A DNA stretch of 64,000 nt from the NCBI RefSeq assembly GCF_900110995.1, contig NZ_FOJF01000002.1, forward strand, positions 1,302,001-1,366,000. The letters run 5' to 3'. A program made the position numbers and the translations under genes. Origin of the DNA: Chitinophaga sp. YR573. GTDB taxonomy: Bacteria > Bacteroidota > Bacteroidia > Chitinophagales > Chitinophagaceae. The notes beneath the pieces were generated by a model, which saw only the letters and a program-made list of their open reading frames with translations, was not told the DNA's origin and did no database searches. Positions 56,294 to 64,000 of this stretch are shown here, piece after piece (within the stretch, counting starts at the first letter, position 1; every line of letters begins with the position of its first letter).

Positions 56294-57054
56294 TCAACAG
56301 GTTTTTTCACAAACAACAACCTGAAGCCATGAAATACCAGCACTAATGGCCTGTTGCTGTTAAACCCGGTAGTAAGCCCGTATTTTACTTTCTCCGTTTC
56401 AGGCTGATAGGTGTGAAAGAGCCTGTCCCAGATCATAAATACACCACCAAAATTCTTATCAAGATAAAGGGGATTGGAGCCATGATGTACCCTATGCGCA
56501 GAAGGTGTATCCATAATGCCCTCTATAGGCCCTAATTTGCCTATTACTTCTGTATGAAGGAAGAACTGGTAGAGCAGGTTTAAACCATAAGCCACCGCTA
56601 TAAAATCGGCTGGCAACCCTATCAGTGCTGCGGGTACAAAGAATACCGGGCTTACCAGGGCGCTGAACCAGTTCAGCCGGTAAGCCGCGGTTAAATTCAT
56701 TAAAGGGGAAGAATGGTGAATGAGATGAAAGGCCCATAATGGCTGCCATATATGTGATATCCTGTGAAACCAGTAATAGAGAAAGTCGGCCACTACAAAG
56801 GTGATCCCGAACACCCACCAGGTATGTGGCAAATGAAAAGGCGCCATACGGGTGGCTAATCCTATAATAGCCAGCTGATAACCGGCAAACAGGACTTTAG
56901 ATACCTGGAACCCTGCCAGTATGAGCAGGTTGGTCACTGTTTCCTTTACCTGATACACCTTTTTATCATTCCGCCAGCTCCAGCATATTTCCGCCAGTAC
57001 CAACATGGAAAGAAAAGCCAGTATTACAAACCTGTGATGTCCCGGAATGTGCAT
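56290..57054 (-). CDS. Sterol desaturase family membrane oxygenase (second copy)
   Basis: A 254-aa membrane protein from ATG 57054 (MHIPGHHRFVILAF); the longer frame to 57315 would overlap the divergent START gene and carries an unlikely N-terminus. It has the histidine clusters HRISH, HLIHH and HRVHH of the diiron fatty-acid-hydroxylase/sterol-desaturase superfamily, and hydrophobic helices near residues 9-25, 40-60 and 75-100. It shares the family with the siderophore-operon protein at 5921 but is shorter and differs in sequence (TPSAHRVHHGSNPLYLDKN against TPSVHRVHHAKNYIYLDRN). The substrate is unknown; a lipid is likely. It converges on the flavin reductase gene. Confidence 0.85.
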   Translation of the reverse strand: MHIPGHHRFVILAFLSMLVLAEICWSWRNDKKVYQVKETVTNLLILAGFQVSKVLFAGYQLAIIGLATRMAPFHLPHTWWVFGITFVVADFLYYWFHRISHIWQPLWAFHLIHHSSPLMNLTAAYRLNWFSALVSPVFFVPAALIGLPADFIAVAYGLNLLYQFFLHTEVIGKLGPIEGIMDTPSAHRVHHGSNPLYLDKNFGGVFMIWDRLFHTYQPETEKVKYGLTTGFNSNRPLVLVFHGFRLLFVKKPVD

Positions 57055-57194
57055 GATTATTGATTTTAATACAATGGTAAAGATCTGCCCATTAAAGGCT
57101 GTTTTAGGGGTTAAAAGCTGTGAAACGGACAAATAAGAGGGTGAAGTGGCACTTTCATACGGGATAGTACCATCATTATAAGTTTGATTATTCG

Positions 57195-57202
57195 TAAATT
57201 TG
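57195..57202 (+). promoter_or_regulatory. Bacteroidota -7 promoter box before the START-domain gene
   Basis: TAAATTTG fits the TAnnTTTG consensus and lies 24 bp before ATG 57227. No well-spaced -33 TTTG was found. The gap of 172 bp to the divergent gene at 57054 must also hold that gene's promoter. Confidence 0.45.
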
Positions 57203-57226
57203 CAACCGGATAATAGACTGATAGCA

Positions 57227-57868
57227 ATGAATAAGCAATTAATGATCTTTAGCACGGTAATGTTGTTTTCCCTTTTTTGTAAAGGACAGGATGACTGGAA
57301 ACTGAAGCAAAACAAAGAAGGAATCGAGATTTACACCAAACCCCTGGAAAATTCTCACCTGAAAGGTATCAAGGTAAAATGTGCCTTACCCGTTACTTTA
57401 TCACAGCTGGTTACTGTTATAATGGATGTAAATACGGCTGCGGAATGGGTATACAGTACAAAGTCAAGCACCTTACTGAAGAAGGTAAGCGCTGCAGAGC
57501 TGTATTACTATTCGGAGGTAAGTTTACCCTGGCCTATTAGTAACCGCGATTTTATAGCCCATTTAAAAGTTACGCAGGACCCGCACACGAAAGTGGTGAC
57601 TATAGACGGGCCGGTAGTCAGCAATTATTTACCTGAAAAGAAAGATATCGTTCGCGTCAGAAGCTCGTATGGTAAGTGGGTACTTACTCCTCAGAAGAAT
57701 AATGTAAAGATAGAATATACCCTGGAAACTGATCCGGGTGGTTCATTACCTGCATGGCTGGTAAATCTTTTTGTAGCGAAAGGTCCTCACGAAACTTTCA
57801 AGAACCTGAAAGTACAGCTGGGAAAAACGGAGTATAAAAATGTAACACTTGCATACATTAAAGAGTAA
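57227..57868 (+). CDS. START-domain lipid-binding-like protein, secreted
   Basis: A 213-aa protein from ATG 57227 with a signal peptide (MIFSTVMLFSLFCKGQ); the Cys before GQ might alternatively be a lipobox. The rest has the START/SRPBCC fold pattern: DDWKLKQNKEGIEIYTKPLEN at the start, then DVNTAAEWVYSTKSSTLLKK, YYYSEVSLPWPISNRDFIAHL (the typical WP..NRDF motif), IEYTLETDPGGSLPAWLVN and a C-terminal amphipathic helix. START domains bind lipids or sterols in a hydrophobic pocket. A neighbouring sterol-desaturase-type gene makes a shared lipid substrate an attractive guess. The start choice keeps it clear of the divergent gene. Confidence 0.85.
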   Translation: MNKQLMIFSTVMLFSLFCKGQDDWKLKQNKEGIEIYTKPLENSHLKGIKVKCALPVTLSQLVTVIMDVNTAAEWVYSTKSSTLLKKVSAAELYYYSEVSLPWPISNRDFIAHLKVTQDPHTKVVTIDGPVVSNYLPEKKDIVRVRSSYGKWVLTPQKNNVKIEYTLETDPGGSLPAWLVNLFVAKGPHETFKNLKVQLGKTEYKNVTLAYIKE

Positions 57869-57883
57869 ATAATAAATTGTTTT

Positions 57884-57960
57884 TTGGTGCAGGGCGAAGC
57901 CCTGCAAAACCCCTTCAATTTTTTTGTGATGGTGCGAAGCACCGTCACAAAAAAATTACC
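57884..57960. repeat. Double-hairpin GCGAAGC repeat, copy 2
   Basis: Same layout as 12703-12780: hairpin 57889-57905 (identical GCAGG/CCTGC arms) and hairpin 57917-57957 whose arms are GTGATGGT/ACCGTCAC instead of GAGATAGT/ACTATCTC. The stem bases changed together (one G-T wobble remains), so the fold rather than the sequence is conserved. It lies 15 bp after the START gene. The following 58000-58140 is AT-rich with no other recognised feature. Confidence 0.8.
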
Positions 57961-58159
57961 CTTTGATCAAAATAAATCTAACAAAGTCACATCCCCCTGA
58001 TTAAAATTTTGTTGTGAGAATAAAATTTGTATAAATTAGCTTTATTGTTAACCAATTGTTTGTTCGGGATTGTACATGTGATGTATTAGTTAACCTATAC
58101 AAATGACTCGCCTTATTCTACTATGAGGGGGTAAATATTTTCTCACTTTGTAAAAAAAA

Positions 58160-58191
58160 TTTGTAACCTATTAGGTTACGATGTATCTTTG
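58160..58191 (+). promoter_or_regulatory. higBA promoter with embedded palindromic operator
   Basis: A -33 TTTG (58160-58163) and a -7 TATCTTTG (58184-58191) are 20 bp apart, close to the Bacteroidota consensus. A perfect 17-bp palindrome, GTAACCTA-T-TAGGTTAC (58163-58179), sits between them, so a bound repressor would block the polymerase; HigA is the obvious candidate. The toxin ATG at 58195 is only 3 bp after the -7 box, which implies a leaderless or nearly leaderless transcript. Confidence 0.75.
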
Positions 58192-58194
58192 ATT

Positions 58195-58476
58195 ATGATT
58201 GGGACCATAGCACACAAAGGGCTACGGTTGTTGTGGGAAAAAAACGATCCCACAAAACTTCCGCCCATGCAAGTGGATAAAATCACACGTATTCTGTCGG
58301 TATTAAACGTAATTAAAACCGTAGAACCATTGAAGAAAATACCCGGGTATAAATTTCACTATCTCAGCGGTAATTATGATGGCTTCTGTGCTGTTTCAGT
58401 CACAGGTAACTACAGAATCATTTTCCGTTTTGAGGAAGAAAATGCCTACGATGTTTATTATTTAGATTATCACTAA
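58195..58476 (+). CDS. higB: HigB-family toxin (RelE-like mRNA interferase)
   Basis: A 93-aa protein of the RelE/ParE superfamily, HigB branch. ATG 58195 gives MIGTIAHKGLRLLWEKND, matching the family's start (I..F.HKGL). The C-terminal core SGNYDGFCAVSVTGNYRIIFRFEEENAYDVYYLDYH carries the usual G-x-Y/W-RIxF and YDVxxxDYH ends. HigB toxins cleave mRNA on the ribosome, stopping growth until HigA neutralises them. The antitoxin follows 10 bp downstream, the toxin-first order typical of hig loci. The TTG at 58189 inside the -7 box is not a credible start. Confidence 0.93.
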   Translation: MIGTIAHKGLRLLWEKNDPTKLPPMQVDKITRILSVLNVIKTVEPLKKIPGYKFHYLSGNYDGFCAVSVTGNYRIIFRFEEENAYDVYYLDYH

Positions 58477-58486
58477 AAAAGTACAA

Positions 58487-58786
58487 ATGAAGCGCAAGAT
58501 GAAACCATCCCATCCCGGTGCAATTCTCCGGGAGGATGTCTTAAAAGAAATGAATTTAACTGTCACAAAAGCGGCAGAAATATTACAGGTAAGCCGTAAG
58601 CAGCTTTCCGAAGTAGCTAACGAAAAGGCCAGTGTTTCTCCTGAAATGGCCTGGCGCTTAGAGCTTGCTTTCGGCATAGAGGCCCAGCTTTGGTTGGATT
58701 TACAGTCCCAGTATGATTTATGGAAAGTGCAGGAAAGCGGCAAAGTTGCTCATATTACTCGTTATATTCCAGGGAAGGCGATGTAG
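58487..58786 (+). CDS. higA: HigA-family antitoxin (HTH XRE type)
   Basis: A 99-aa protein with the HigA signature HPGAILREDVLKEMNLTVTKAAEILQVSRKQLSEVANEKASVSPEMAWRLELAFG: the helix-turn-helix spans about residues 24-60, and the C-terminal WLDLQSQYDLWKVQE region binds the toxin. It neutralises HigB and probably represses its own operon at the palindrome 58163-58179. Length and order are standard for the family. It ends 45 bp before the next sigma-factor gene, which starts its own locus. Confidence 0.94.
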   Translation: MKRKMKPSHPGAILREDVLKEMNLTVTKAAEILQVSRKQLSEVANEKASVSPEMAWRLELAFGIEAQLWLDLQSQYDLWKVQESGKVAHITRYIPGKAM

Positions 58787-58831
58787 ATTATTGAGCAATT
58801 TGTCTAAATTTATAGCAAATTCCACGATAAT

Positions 58832-59437
58832 TTGTATGTAGACGCCTTACATAATGAAAAAGAACTGCTGCAACAGATAGCGCAGGGAAACGAAACCGCA
58901 TTCCGTTGTTTCTTTGACCATTATACTCCACTCATTTTTACCTTTGTAGAACGTTTAACCAGGTCTAAAGCCGATGCAGAAGAGATTGTGCAGGATACCT
59001 TTATGAAGATCTGGACCAGCCGTGAAAGCCTGCCTTTTATTGATAAACCAGGACATTACTGTTATGTGATTGCCAGGAATAAAGCCCTGGATAATATGCG
59101 TAAAATAGCCAGGGACCAACGTTTACTTGATCAGTTATGGCTTAGTTTTTCAGGTGAGGAAGATAATAGCCTGGAAAATGAATTACAGTCGCAGGAGTAT
59201 TATCAGTTAATAGACCAGGCCTTACTCCGTCTTCCCCGGCAGAAACAACTTGTTTTTAATATGAGCAGGAGGGAAGGGTTGAGCCATTTGGAAATATCCC
59301 GGCGGCTTGGATTATCTAAAAGCAGGATTAATAATATCCTGGTAGAAGTACTCAAATACATTAAATCCTTCCTGGAACAACATTCTACCCTGATTGCTGT
59401 CAGCTTCTGGATCAGCAGCTGGGATAAACTGTTATAG
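58832..59437 (+). CDS. FecI-like ECF sigma factor (second locus)
   Basis: A 201-aa ECF sigma-70 protein. Region 2 (ETAFRCFFDHYTPLIFTFVERL, DAEEIVQDTFMKIWTSRES) and region 4 (LPRQKQLVFNMSRREGLSHLEISRRLGLSKSRINNIL) are clear. The best start is TTG 58832, because the ATG at 58836 is out of frame; the first locus also begins with TTG. The C-terminal hydrophobic tail LIAVSFWISSWDKLL parallels the one in the first FecI. It should activate the FecR/SusC genes that follow and respond to the receptor at 60656. Confidence 0.92.
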   Translation: MYVDALHNEKELLQQIAQGNETAFRCFFDHYTPLIFTFVERLTRSKADAEEIVQDTFMKIWTSRESLPFIDKPGHYCYVIARNKALDNMRKIARDQRLLDQLWLSFSGEEDNSLENELQSQEYYQLIDQALLRLPRQKQLVFNMSRREGLSHLEISRRLGLSKSRINNILVEVLKYIKSFLEQHSTLIAVSFWISSWDKLL

Positions 59438-59509
59438 CATTAAAAAAACTTTCTCTCAAAACGGTTATACCCTGTAGTCAGAATCGTCATACTTATAAAT
59501 ACACTGAAT

Positions 59510-60622
59510 ATGTCCATACAACCAGAAAGGTTGCGGTATTTATTGCGACAATATATGGATGGTCGCTGTTCTAAAGACGAATTGGCAGAACTATATGCAG
59601 CGGTAGCTTCGTCAGAGCATGAAACCGTGGCGGACCTGCTGGATGAAGAATTCGGACAGACCCAGGCAGGCCCTGTTGTAAAGGATGTTGACTGGGAACA
59701 TATGTTTAACAGTATTGTGAAAAAGAAGCCTGCCAAACAGATAAATATCCGCAGATATACAGCTGCAGCTGCTGTCATCATGTTGTTAATCATCGCAGGT
59801 GGTTTCTACCGGCATACACATAAAAACAATGCCATCCGGCAGGATATCATGCCTGGTAATAATAAGGCAATGCTGACACTGGCAGATGGTAGCACCATAA
59901 CACTCGATAGCGCCGGTAACAGGCTGATACAACAAGGGGAAACCGCTATTCATCAACAGGGTGGAAAACTACAATACAACGCACAGCATACTAATGGTAC
60001 TATCAGCTATAATACCCTTTCCACTCCACGTGGCGGGCAATTCAGAATTACGCTGCCGGATGGTACAGAAGTATGGCTGAATGCAGCATCTTCCCTGAGA
60101 TACCCCGTGGCATTTACAGGAAAACAAAGAGAAGTAACCTTAACAGGAGAAGCCTATTTCGAAGTAGTACATAATGAGAATATGCCTTTCAGCGTCCACG
60201 CTGGAAGTATGAATATAAAAGACGTTGGTACCCATTTCAATATAATGGCCTATAACGATGAAGTAGCTATAAAGACAACCTTGATAGAAGGAGCGGTAAA
60301 TATATCTGATGGAAAGAATAATCACTTATTAAAGCCCGGCCAGCAAGCTATAGGTATGAACATACAGGAGGCTGATGTAGACGAAGCCATTGCCTGGAAA
60401 AATGGAGAATTCTCCTTCCATCATACCAGCATTTATGAAATAATGCGCCAGTTATCAAGATGGTACGACGTAGACATCAATTATAAAGACTCCCTGAACA
60501 TCTACCTGAGCGGTAATATCACCAAAAATGTATCTGTATCTGAAGTATTTAAAATGCTGGAACTGGCAGGGGATGTTAAATTTAAAATAGAGAATAGAAA
60601 AGCTACCGTTATGAAACAATAA
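59510..60622 (+). CDS. FecR-like anti-sigma factor (second locus)
   Basis: A 370-aa inner-membrane protein. The cytoplasmic N-terminus (RLRYLLRQYMDGRCSKDELAELYA) contacts the sigma factor; one transmembrane helix follows (YTAAAAVIMLLIIAGGFYR), then the FecR periplasmic domain (LADGSTITLDSAG, TPRGGQFRITLPDGTEVWLNAASSL, GEAYFEVVHNENMPFSVHAG, THFNIMAY). The C-terminal MRQLSRWYDVDINYKDSL region matches the DUF4974-type tail. It is 72 bp after the sigma gene and 33 bp before the receptor. Close overall similarity to the FecR at 46601 suggests both loci come from the same expanded family. Confidence 0.93.
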   Translation: MSIQPERLRYLLRQYMDGRCSKDELAELYAAVASSEHETVADLLDEEFGQTQAGPVVKDVDWEHMFNSIVKKKPAKQINIRRYTAAAAVIMLLIIAGGFYRHTHKNNAIRQDIMPGNNKAMLTLADGSTITLDSAGNRLIQQGETAIHQQGGKLQYNAQHTNGTISYNTLSTPRGGQFRITLPDGTEVWLNAASSLRYPVAFTGKQREVTLTGEAYFEVVHNENMPFSVHAGSMNIKDVGTHFNIMAYNDEVAIKTTLIEGAVNISDGKNNHLLKPGQQAIGMNIQEADVDEAIAWKNGEFSFHHTSIYEIMRQLSRWYDVDINYKDSLNIYLSGNITKNVSVSEVFKMLELAGDVKFKIENRKATVMKQ

Positions 60623-60655
60623 TACTTAAACCGCAAACATAAACTCCACGAAACT

Positions 60656-63600
60656 ATGCAACTCTACCCAGCTTGCAATGGCAGGCGTATGCCCGCTATT
60701 GACCTGTCTAAAATCTTTCCCTTTATGAAAATAACAATGTTTCTGACCATGGTAATGTTCCTGCAGGTCAGTGCAACAGGATTTTCTCAGCAGAAAATCT
60801 CATTGTCGGAAAATAATGTTCCGCTTGAAAAAGTCTTTAAAGATATTCATAAACAAAGCGGGTACAACTTCCTGTACAATGATCGCCTGCTTGCACTTGC
60901 AAAGCCCGTAAGCATTCATATAAAAGATGCTGTGCTGGATGATGTACTGAAATTATGTATGAAAGATCAGCCGCTTTCTTATGATATTATCAGTAAAACA
61001 GTGGTGATAAAAATAAAACCTGCAGATAGCCAGCCGCAACAGCCGGTAAAGCTGATAGGGATCTCCGGAAGGGTTACAGATAGTGCCGGCGTTCCCCTTG
61101 TAAGAGTAAATGTGCATGTAAAGGGTACCCAGACTGGCATCACCACAGATGAAAATGGCAACTTCTCACTGAATGTCCCGGATAAACAATCCGTACTGCA
61201 ATTCTCTTACATTGGCTATACTACAAAGGAAGTGGTGGTCGGAGACAATACCACTTTTAACATACGCCTTATTCCGCTTGTAAGCAGTCTGAATGATGTG
61301 GTAGTAGTAGGATATGGACTAACCCAGGCGAAAGTGCGTGTAACGGGCGCTATTTCCACATTAAAAGGTGAGGAGATCACCACTACTAAAAATGAGAACG
61401 TCATCAATATGCTCACAGGTAAAGTGCCTGGTATGCGCATCCTGCAAAAAAGCAGCGAACCGGGGGCTTATGATAATGTTTTTGATATCCGGGGACTAGG
61501 TAATCCTTTAGTAGTAATAGATGGCGTGCCAAGAGGAAGCGGGGACCTGTCACGTATGGACCCTAACGAAATAGAAAGCATCTCCGTGTTAAAAGATGCC
61601 ACTGCTGCTATCTATGGTGTCCGTGCTGCAAATGGGGTAATATTAGTCACCACGAAAAAAGGTACCAGGAGTGAGAATGGTAAATTCGATATCACATACT
61701 CCGTTAACCAAAGCTGGCAGCAATTCCTGAATGTTCCGGAAAGTGTGAACGCCATCGATTATATGACGCTGAAAAATGAACAGCAGAAAAGGGATTTTGG
61801 TAACAACTATTTCATACAGATGCCTCCTGCTTTTTCACAGGCAGACATAGACCTGTATAAGAATGGTACTTTACAATCTTCCAACTGGGTGGATGCTACC
61901 ATGAAGAAATTTGCTCCTGAAACACAACATACTTTAAGTGTAAACGGAGGCAGTGATAAAGTAAATTACTTCTTTAACCTGGGTTATCTTAAACAGGATG
62001 GTATGTTTAAGAGCGGAGATATGAATTATAACCGCTGGAATTTCCGTTCTAATATCAATGCGAAAATTACAAATCGTTTAAGGGCTCAAATCCTTACTTC
62101 CGGTTATCTTGATACAAAAAATCAACCTGGGGGAAGAGGCGTATGGGAAATGTTTAAATATACCTGGAACCAGTTACCTACCGATCAGATCTTTGCAAAC
62201 AATAATCCACTATACCCCCATCTGGAGCCTGACAACGCTAACCCGGTGGTGATCACCAATTCGGATTATGTAGGCTCTCAGTCTTATAAGAACAAAAATT
62301 TTCAGGGGCAGTTAGGACTGGAATATGATGTTCCCGGTATTAAAGGACTAAGCGCTAAAGCCATGTATAATTATGGCTTTAACATTAATGATAATACTCA
62401 GATAAAAAAAGCCTATAGCCTGTATCAGTACGATCCGCAGAGCCAGCAATATCTGGCTACATTGGTAAGTACACCTTCTACAGTGAATCGTAATTACGGG
62501 AACACTACTTCCAGTTTATTCCAGTTATCATTGAATTATAGTAAAAGATTTAATCAGGCACATAACGTGACGGGGTTATTATTGTATGAGGAGAGTGATA
62601 CTAAAACAGATAACTTCTATGCACAAAGAGAATTCTCACTGGGTATCCCTTACCTGTTTGCCGGAGATGTAAACAACCAGATAGGATCTATGGATGGCGG
62701 CGGATTGGGAGAAGTAGTAACCCGCGGACTGGTAGGTAAATTCGGGTATGATTTCAAATCAAAATACATTCTTGATTTTAGTTTCCGTTATGATGGTTCC
62801 AGTAAATTCAATTCCGCCAAACAATGGGGATTCTTTCCTGCCGCTTCTGTAGGATGGCGTTTGAGTGAAGAACCCTTTATTCAGCATATCATTCCTGCCC
62901 GTACCCTGAGTAACCTCAAGATCCGTGCTTCCTATGGTAAAACAGGAGATGATGCTTTTACTGCTTTCCAGTCGTTCCCCGGTTATAACTACCCCGTAAA
63001 CGGATATATTTTCGGTGGCAATTATATAAATGGTCTGGCCTCAAGAGGAGGAGTAAATCCTAACCTCACCTGGTTAACAGCCAAAACTTTGAACATAGGA
63101 TTAGACCTGGATTTATGGAGAGGATTAATAGGTGGTTCTGTTGATTACTTCATCAGGAACAGAGACGGATTACCTGCAACAAGGACCACTACTTTACCCG
63201 GTACAGTAGGCACCAATCTTCCACAGGAAAACCTGAACAGCGATCAGACAAAAGGAATAGAATTTCTGTTGACCCATCGTAATCATATCGGTCAGTTCAC
63301 CTATAATATCAGTGCTAATATTTCTTCTACCAGAACAATGACGCGCCATGTAGAACAAACGCAGGCGGGGAACTCTTATGAGAACTGGAAGAACTCTCAG
63401 CAGGACCGCTACACCAATATCTGGTGGGGCAAGCAATATGCTGGGCAATACACATCCTATGATCAGATTTATAACCATGATGTAAATGCGGGCGGTGGTA
63501 ATCAGAATGTGGTACCAGGAGATTACTATTACACCGATTGGAATAATGATGGTGTAATTGATGCAAAGGATGAATCGCCTATCGCTGTAAGAGATTTGCC

Positions 63601-64000
63601 AATGATCAACTATGGTGTATCTATAGGTGCAGGCTGGAAAGGATTTGACCTGAACATGTTGTTACAGGGAGCTACTAAATTCTACGTGCAGTACGCAGAG
63701 CAGATGGCTACTCCTTTGATGTACGGAAGAAGTTCCCTTACCCAGTTCCTCGACAGATGGCATACTGCTGATCCCAATGCGGATGTTTTTGATCCTAATA
63801 CAGTATGGGTGCCGGGGTATTATCCGGCTATGGGATCTCCCGTTGCAGAAGGTACCCGTGCGGTGCAGAGTGCTGCTTACCTGCGTATTAAATCACTTGA
63901 AATAGGATATACACTACCTGTGGCCCTGTTGCACAAAGCAGGCATACACAGTGTAAGAGTATATGTAAACAGTTACAACCTGGCCACTTTTACAGGTCTT
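60656..64000 (+). CDS. SusC/RagA-like TonB-dependent receptor with STN domain (3' truncated)
   Basis: A frame open from ATG 60656 to the window edge (1115 codons), so the end and any SusD partner lie outside. After a signal segment (MFLTMVMFLQVSATGFSQQ) comes the STN domain (PLEKVFKDIHKQSGYNFLYND), a CNA-like beta domain (ISGRVTDSAGVPLVRVNVHVKGTQTG) and the TonB box-like LNDVVVVGYG. The plug follows, with its KDATAAIYGVRAANGVILVTTKKG motif, and then barrel strands to the edge. The STN domain pairs it with the FecR at 59510. No frameshift was seen over the 3.3 kb. Substrate unknown. ATG 60725 within the same frame is an alternative start giving a shorter signal peptide. Confidence 0.92.
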   Translation, partial: MQLYPACNGRRMPAIDLSKIFPFMKITMFLTMVMFLQVSATGFSQQKISLSENNVPLEKVFKDIHKQSGYNFLYNDRLLALAKPVSIHIKDAVLDDVLKLCMKDQPLSYDIISKTVVIKIKPADSQPQQPVKLIGISGRVTDSAGVPLVRVNVHVKGTQTGITTDENGNFSLNVPDKQSVLQFSYIGYTTKEVVVGDNTTFNIRLIPLVSSLNDVVVVGYGLTQAKVRVTGAISTLKGEEITTTKNENVINMLTGKVPGMRILQKSSEPGAYDNVFDIRGLGNPLVVIDGVPRGSGDLSRMDPNEIESISVLKDATAAIYGVRAANGVILVTTKKGTRSENGKFDITYSVNQSWQQFLNVPESVNAIDYMTLKNEQQKRDFGNNYFIQMPPAFSQADIDLYKNGTLQSSNWVDATMKKFAPETQHTLSVNGGSDKVNYFFNLGYLKQDGMFKSGDMNYNRWNFRSNINAKITNRLRAQILTSGYLDTKNQPGGRGVWEMFKYTWNQLPTDQIFANNNPLYPHLEPDNANPVVITNSDYVGSQSYKNKNFQGQLGLEYDVPGIKGLSAKAMYNYGFNINDNTQIKKAYSLYQYDPQSQQYLATLVSTPSTVNRNYGNTTSSLFQLSLNYSKRFNQAHNVTGLLLYEESDTKTDNFYAQREFSLGIPYLFAGDVNNQIGSMDGGGLGEVVTRGLVGKFGYDFKSKYILDFSFRYDGSSKFNSAKQWGFFPAASVGWRLSEEPFIQHIIPARTLSNLKIRASYGKTGDDAFTAFQSFPGYNYPVNGYIFGGNYINGLASRGGVNPNLTWLTAKTLNIGLDLDLWRGLIGGSVDYFIRNRDGLPATRTTTLPGTVGTNLPQENLNSDQTKGIEFLLTHRNHIGQFTYNISANISSTRTMTRHVEQTQAGNSYENWKNSQQDRYTNIWWGKQYAGQYTSYDQIYNHDVNAGGGNQNVVPGDYYYTDWNNDGVIDAKDESPIAVRDLPMINYGVSIGAGWKGFDLNMLLQGATKFYVQYAEQMATPLMYGRSSLTQFLDRWHTADPNADVFDPNTVWVPGYYPAMGSPVAEGTRAVQSAAYLRIKSLEIGYTLPVALLHKAGIHSVRVYVNSYNLATFTGL

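Noticed and set aside
57055..57315. N-terminal extension of the sterol-desaturase-family gene
   Set aside because: It overlaps the signal peptide region of the divergent START gene, and ATG 57054 precedes the first membrane helix.
58832..58838. ATG at 58836 as start of the second sigma factor
   Set aside because: It is out of frame with the conserved sigma region; the in-frame TTG at 58832 is the better choice.

Overview
The window looks like a chromosomal segment of a Bacteroidota bacterium, most likely a Chitinophaga-type member of the Chitinophagaceae. The evidence is two FecI sigma / FecR anti-sigma / SusC-type TonB receptor loci, SprB-repeat proteins with type IX secretion (T9SS) C-terminal sorting domains, lipoproteins with Bacteroidota-style surface-export residues after the lipobox cysteine, and promoters with the TAnnTTTG -7 box. 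The genus is an inference. No rRNA, tRNA, CRISPR array or transposase gene was recognised.

Region 1 (1-9.7 kb), iron acquisition. After the 3' end of a PepSY-type membrane protein and a LuxR-type response regulator comes a REP-like palindrome cluster. A tight six-gene operon (1638-9475) follows: FAD N-hydroxylase, MFS exporter, IucA/IucC NIS synthetase, membrane diiron hydroxylase, lysine-hydroxylase-like Fe(II)/2-oxoglutarate oxygenase and a PLP decarboxylase. This is the core of a desferrioxamine/bisucaberin/alcaligin-like hydroxamate pathway with two extra oxygenases and no acyltransferase in the cluster.

Region 2 (9.7-17.8 kb), assorted genes: a GH99/GH71-like lipoprotein with a fascin-like tail, an AraC regulator, a thioester-reductase-like SDR, an aldehyde dehydrogenase with its DUF779 partner, and an SRAP (YedK/HMCES) DNA-protein crosslink protein with an unknown partner. 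Two ~149-bp MITE-like repeats and a double-hairpin repeat family lie between these genes.

Region 3 (17.8-44.8 kb), the standout. Seven co-directional genes with mostly tiny gaps encode a 1461-aa secreted protein, a fibronectin-III array protein, two large paralogous 16-repeat SprB proteins with T9SS tails flanking an outer-membrane beta-barrel, a 2208-aa multidomain protein and a small beta-propeller-like protein. The 2208-aa protein has a zinc peptidase, a hydrophobic pre-toxin-like segment, an Asp-rich linker and an AT-rich PD-(D/E)xK-like tip. I read this as a surface-displayed polymorphic toxin-immunity system with its own display apparatus.

Region 4 (44.8-64 kb), nutrient scavenging and small loci: a GH128-like lipoprotein; a FecI/FecR/SusC/SusD locus with a metzincin-like secreted peptidase; a flavin reductase; a second sterol-desaturase-family protein; a START-domain protein; a higBA toxin-antitoxin pair with its operator inside a near-consensus promoter; and a second FecI/FecR/SusC locus cut by the window end.
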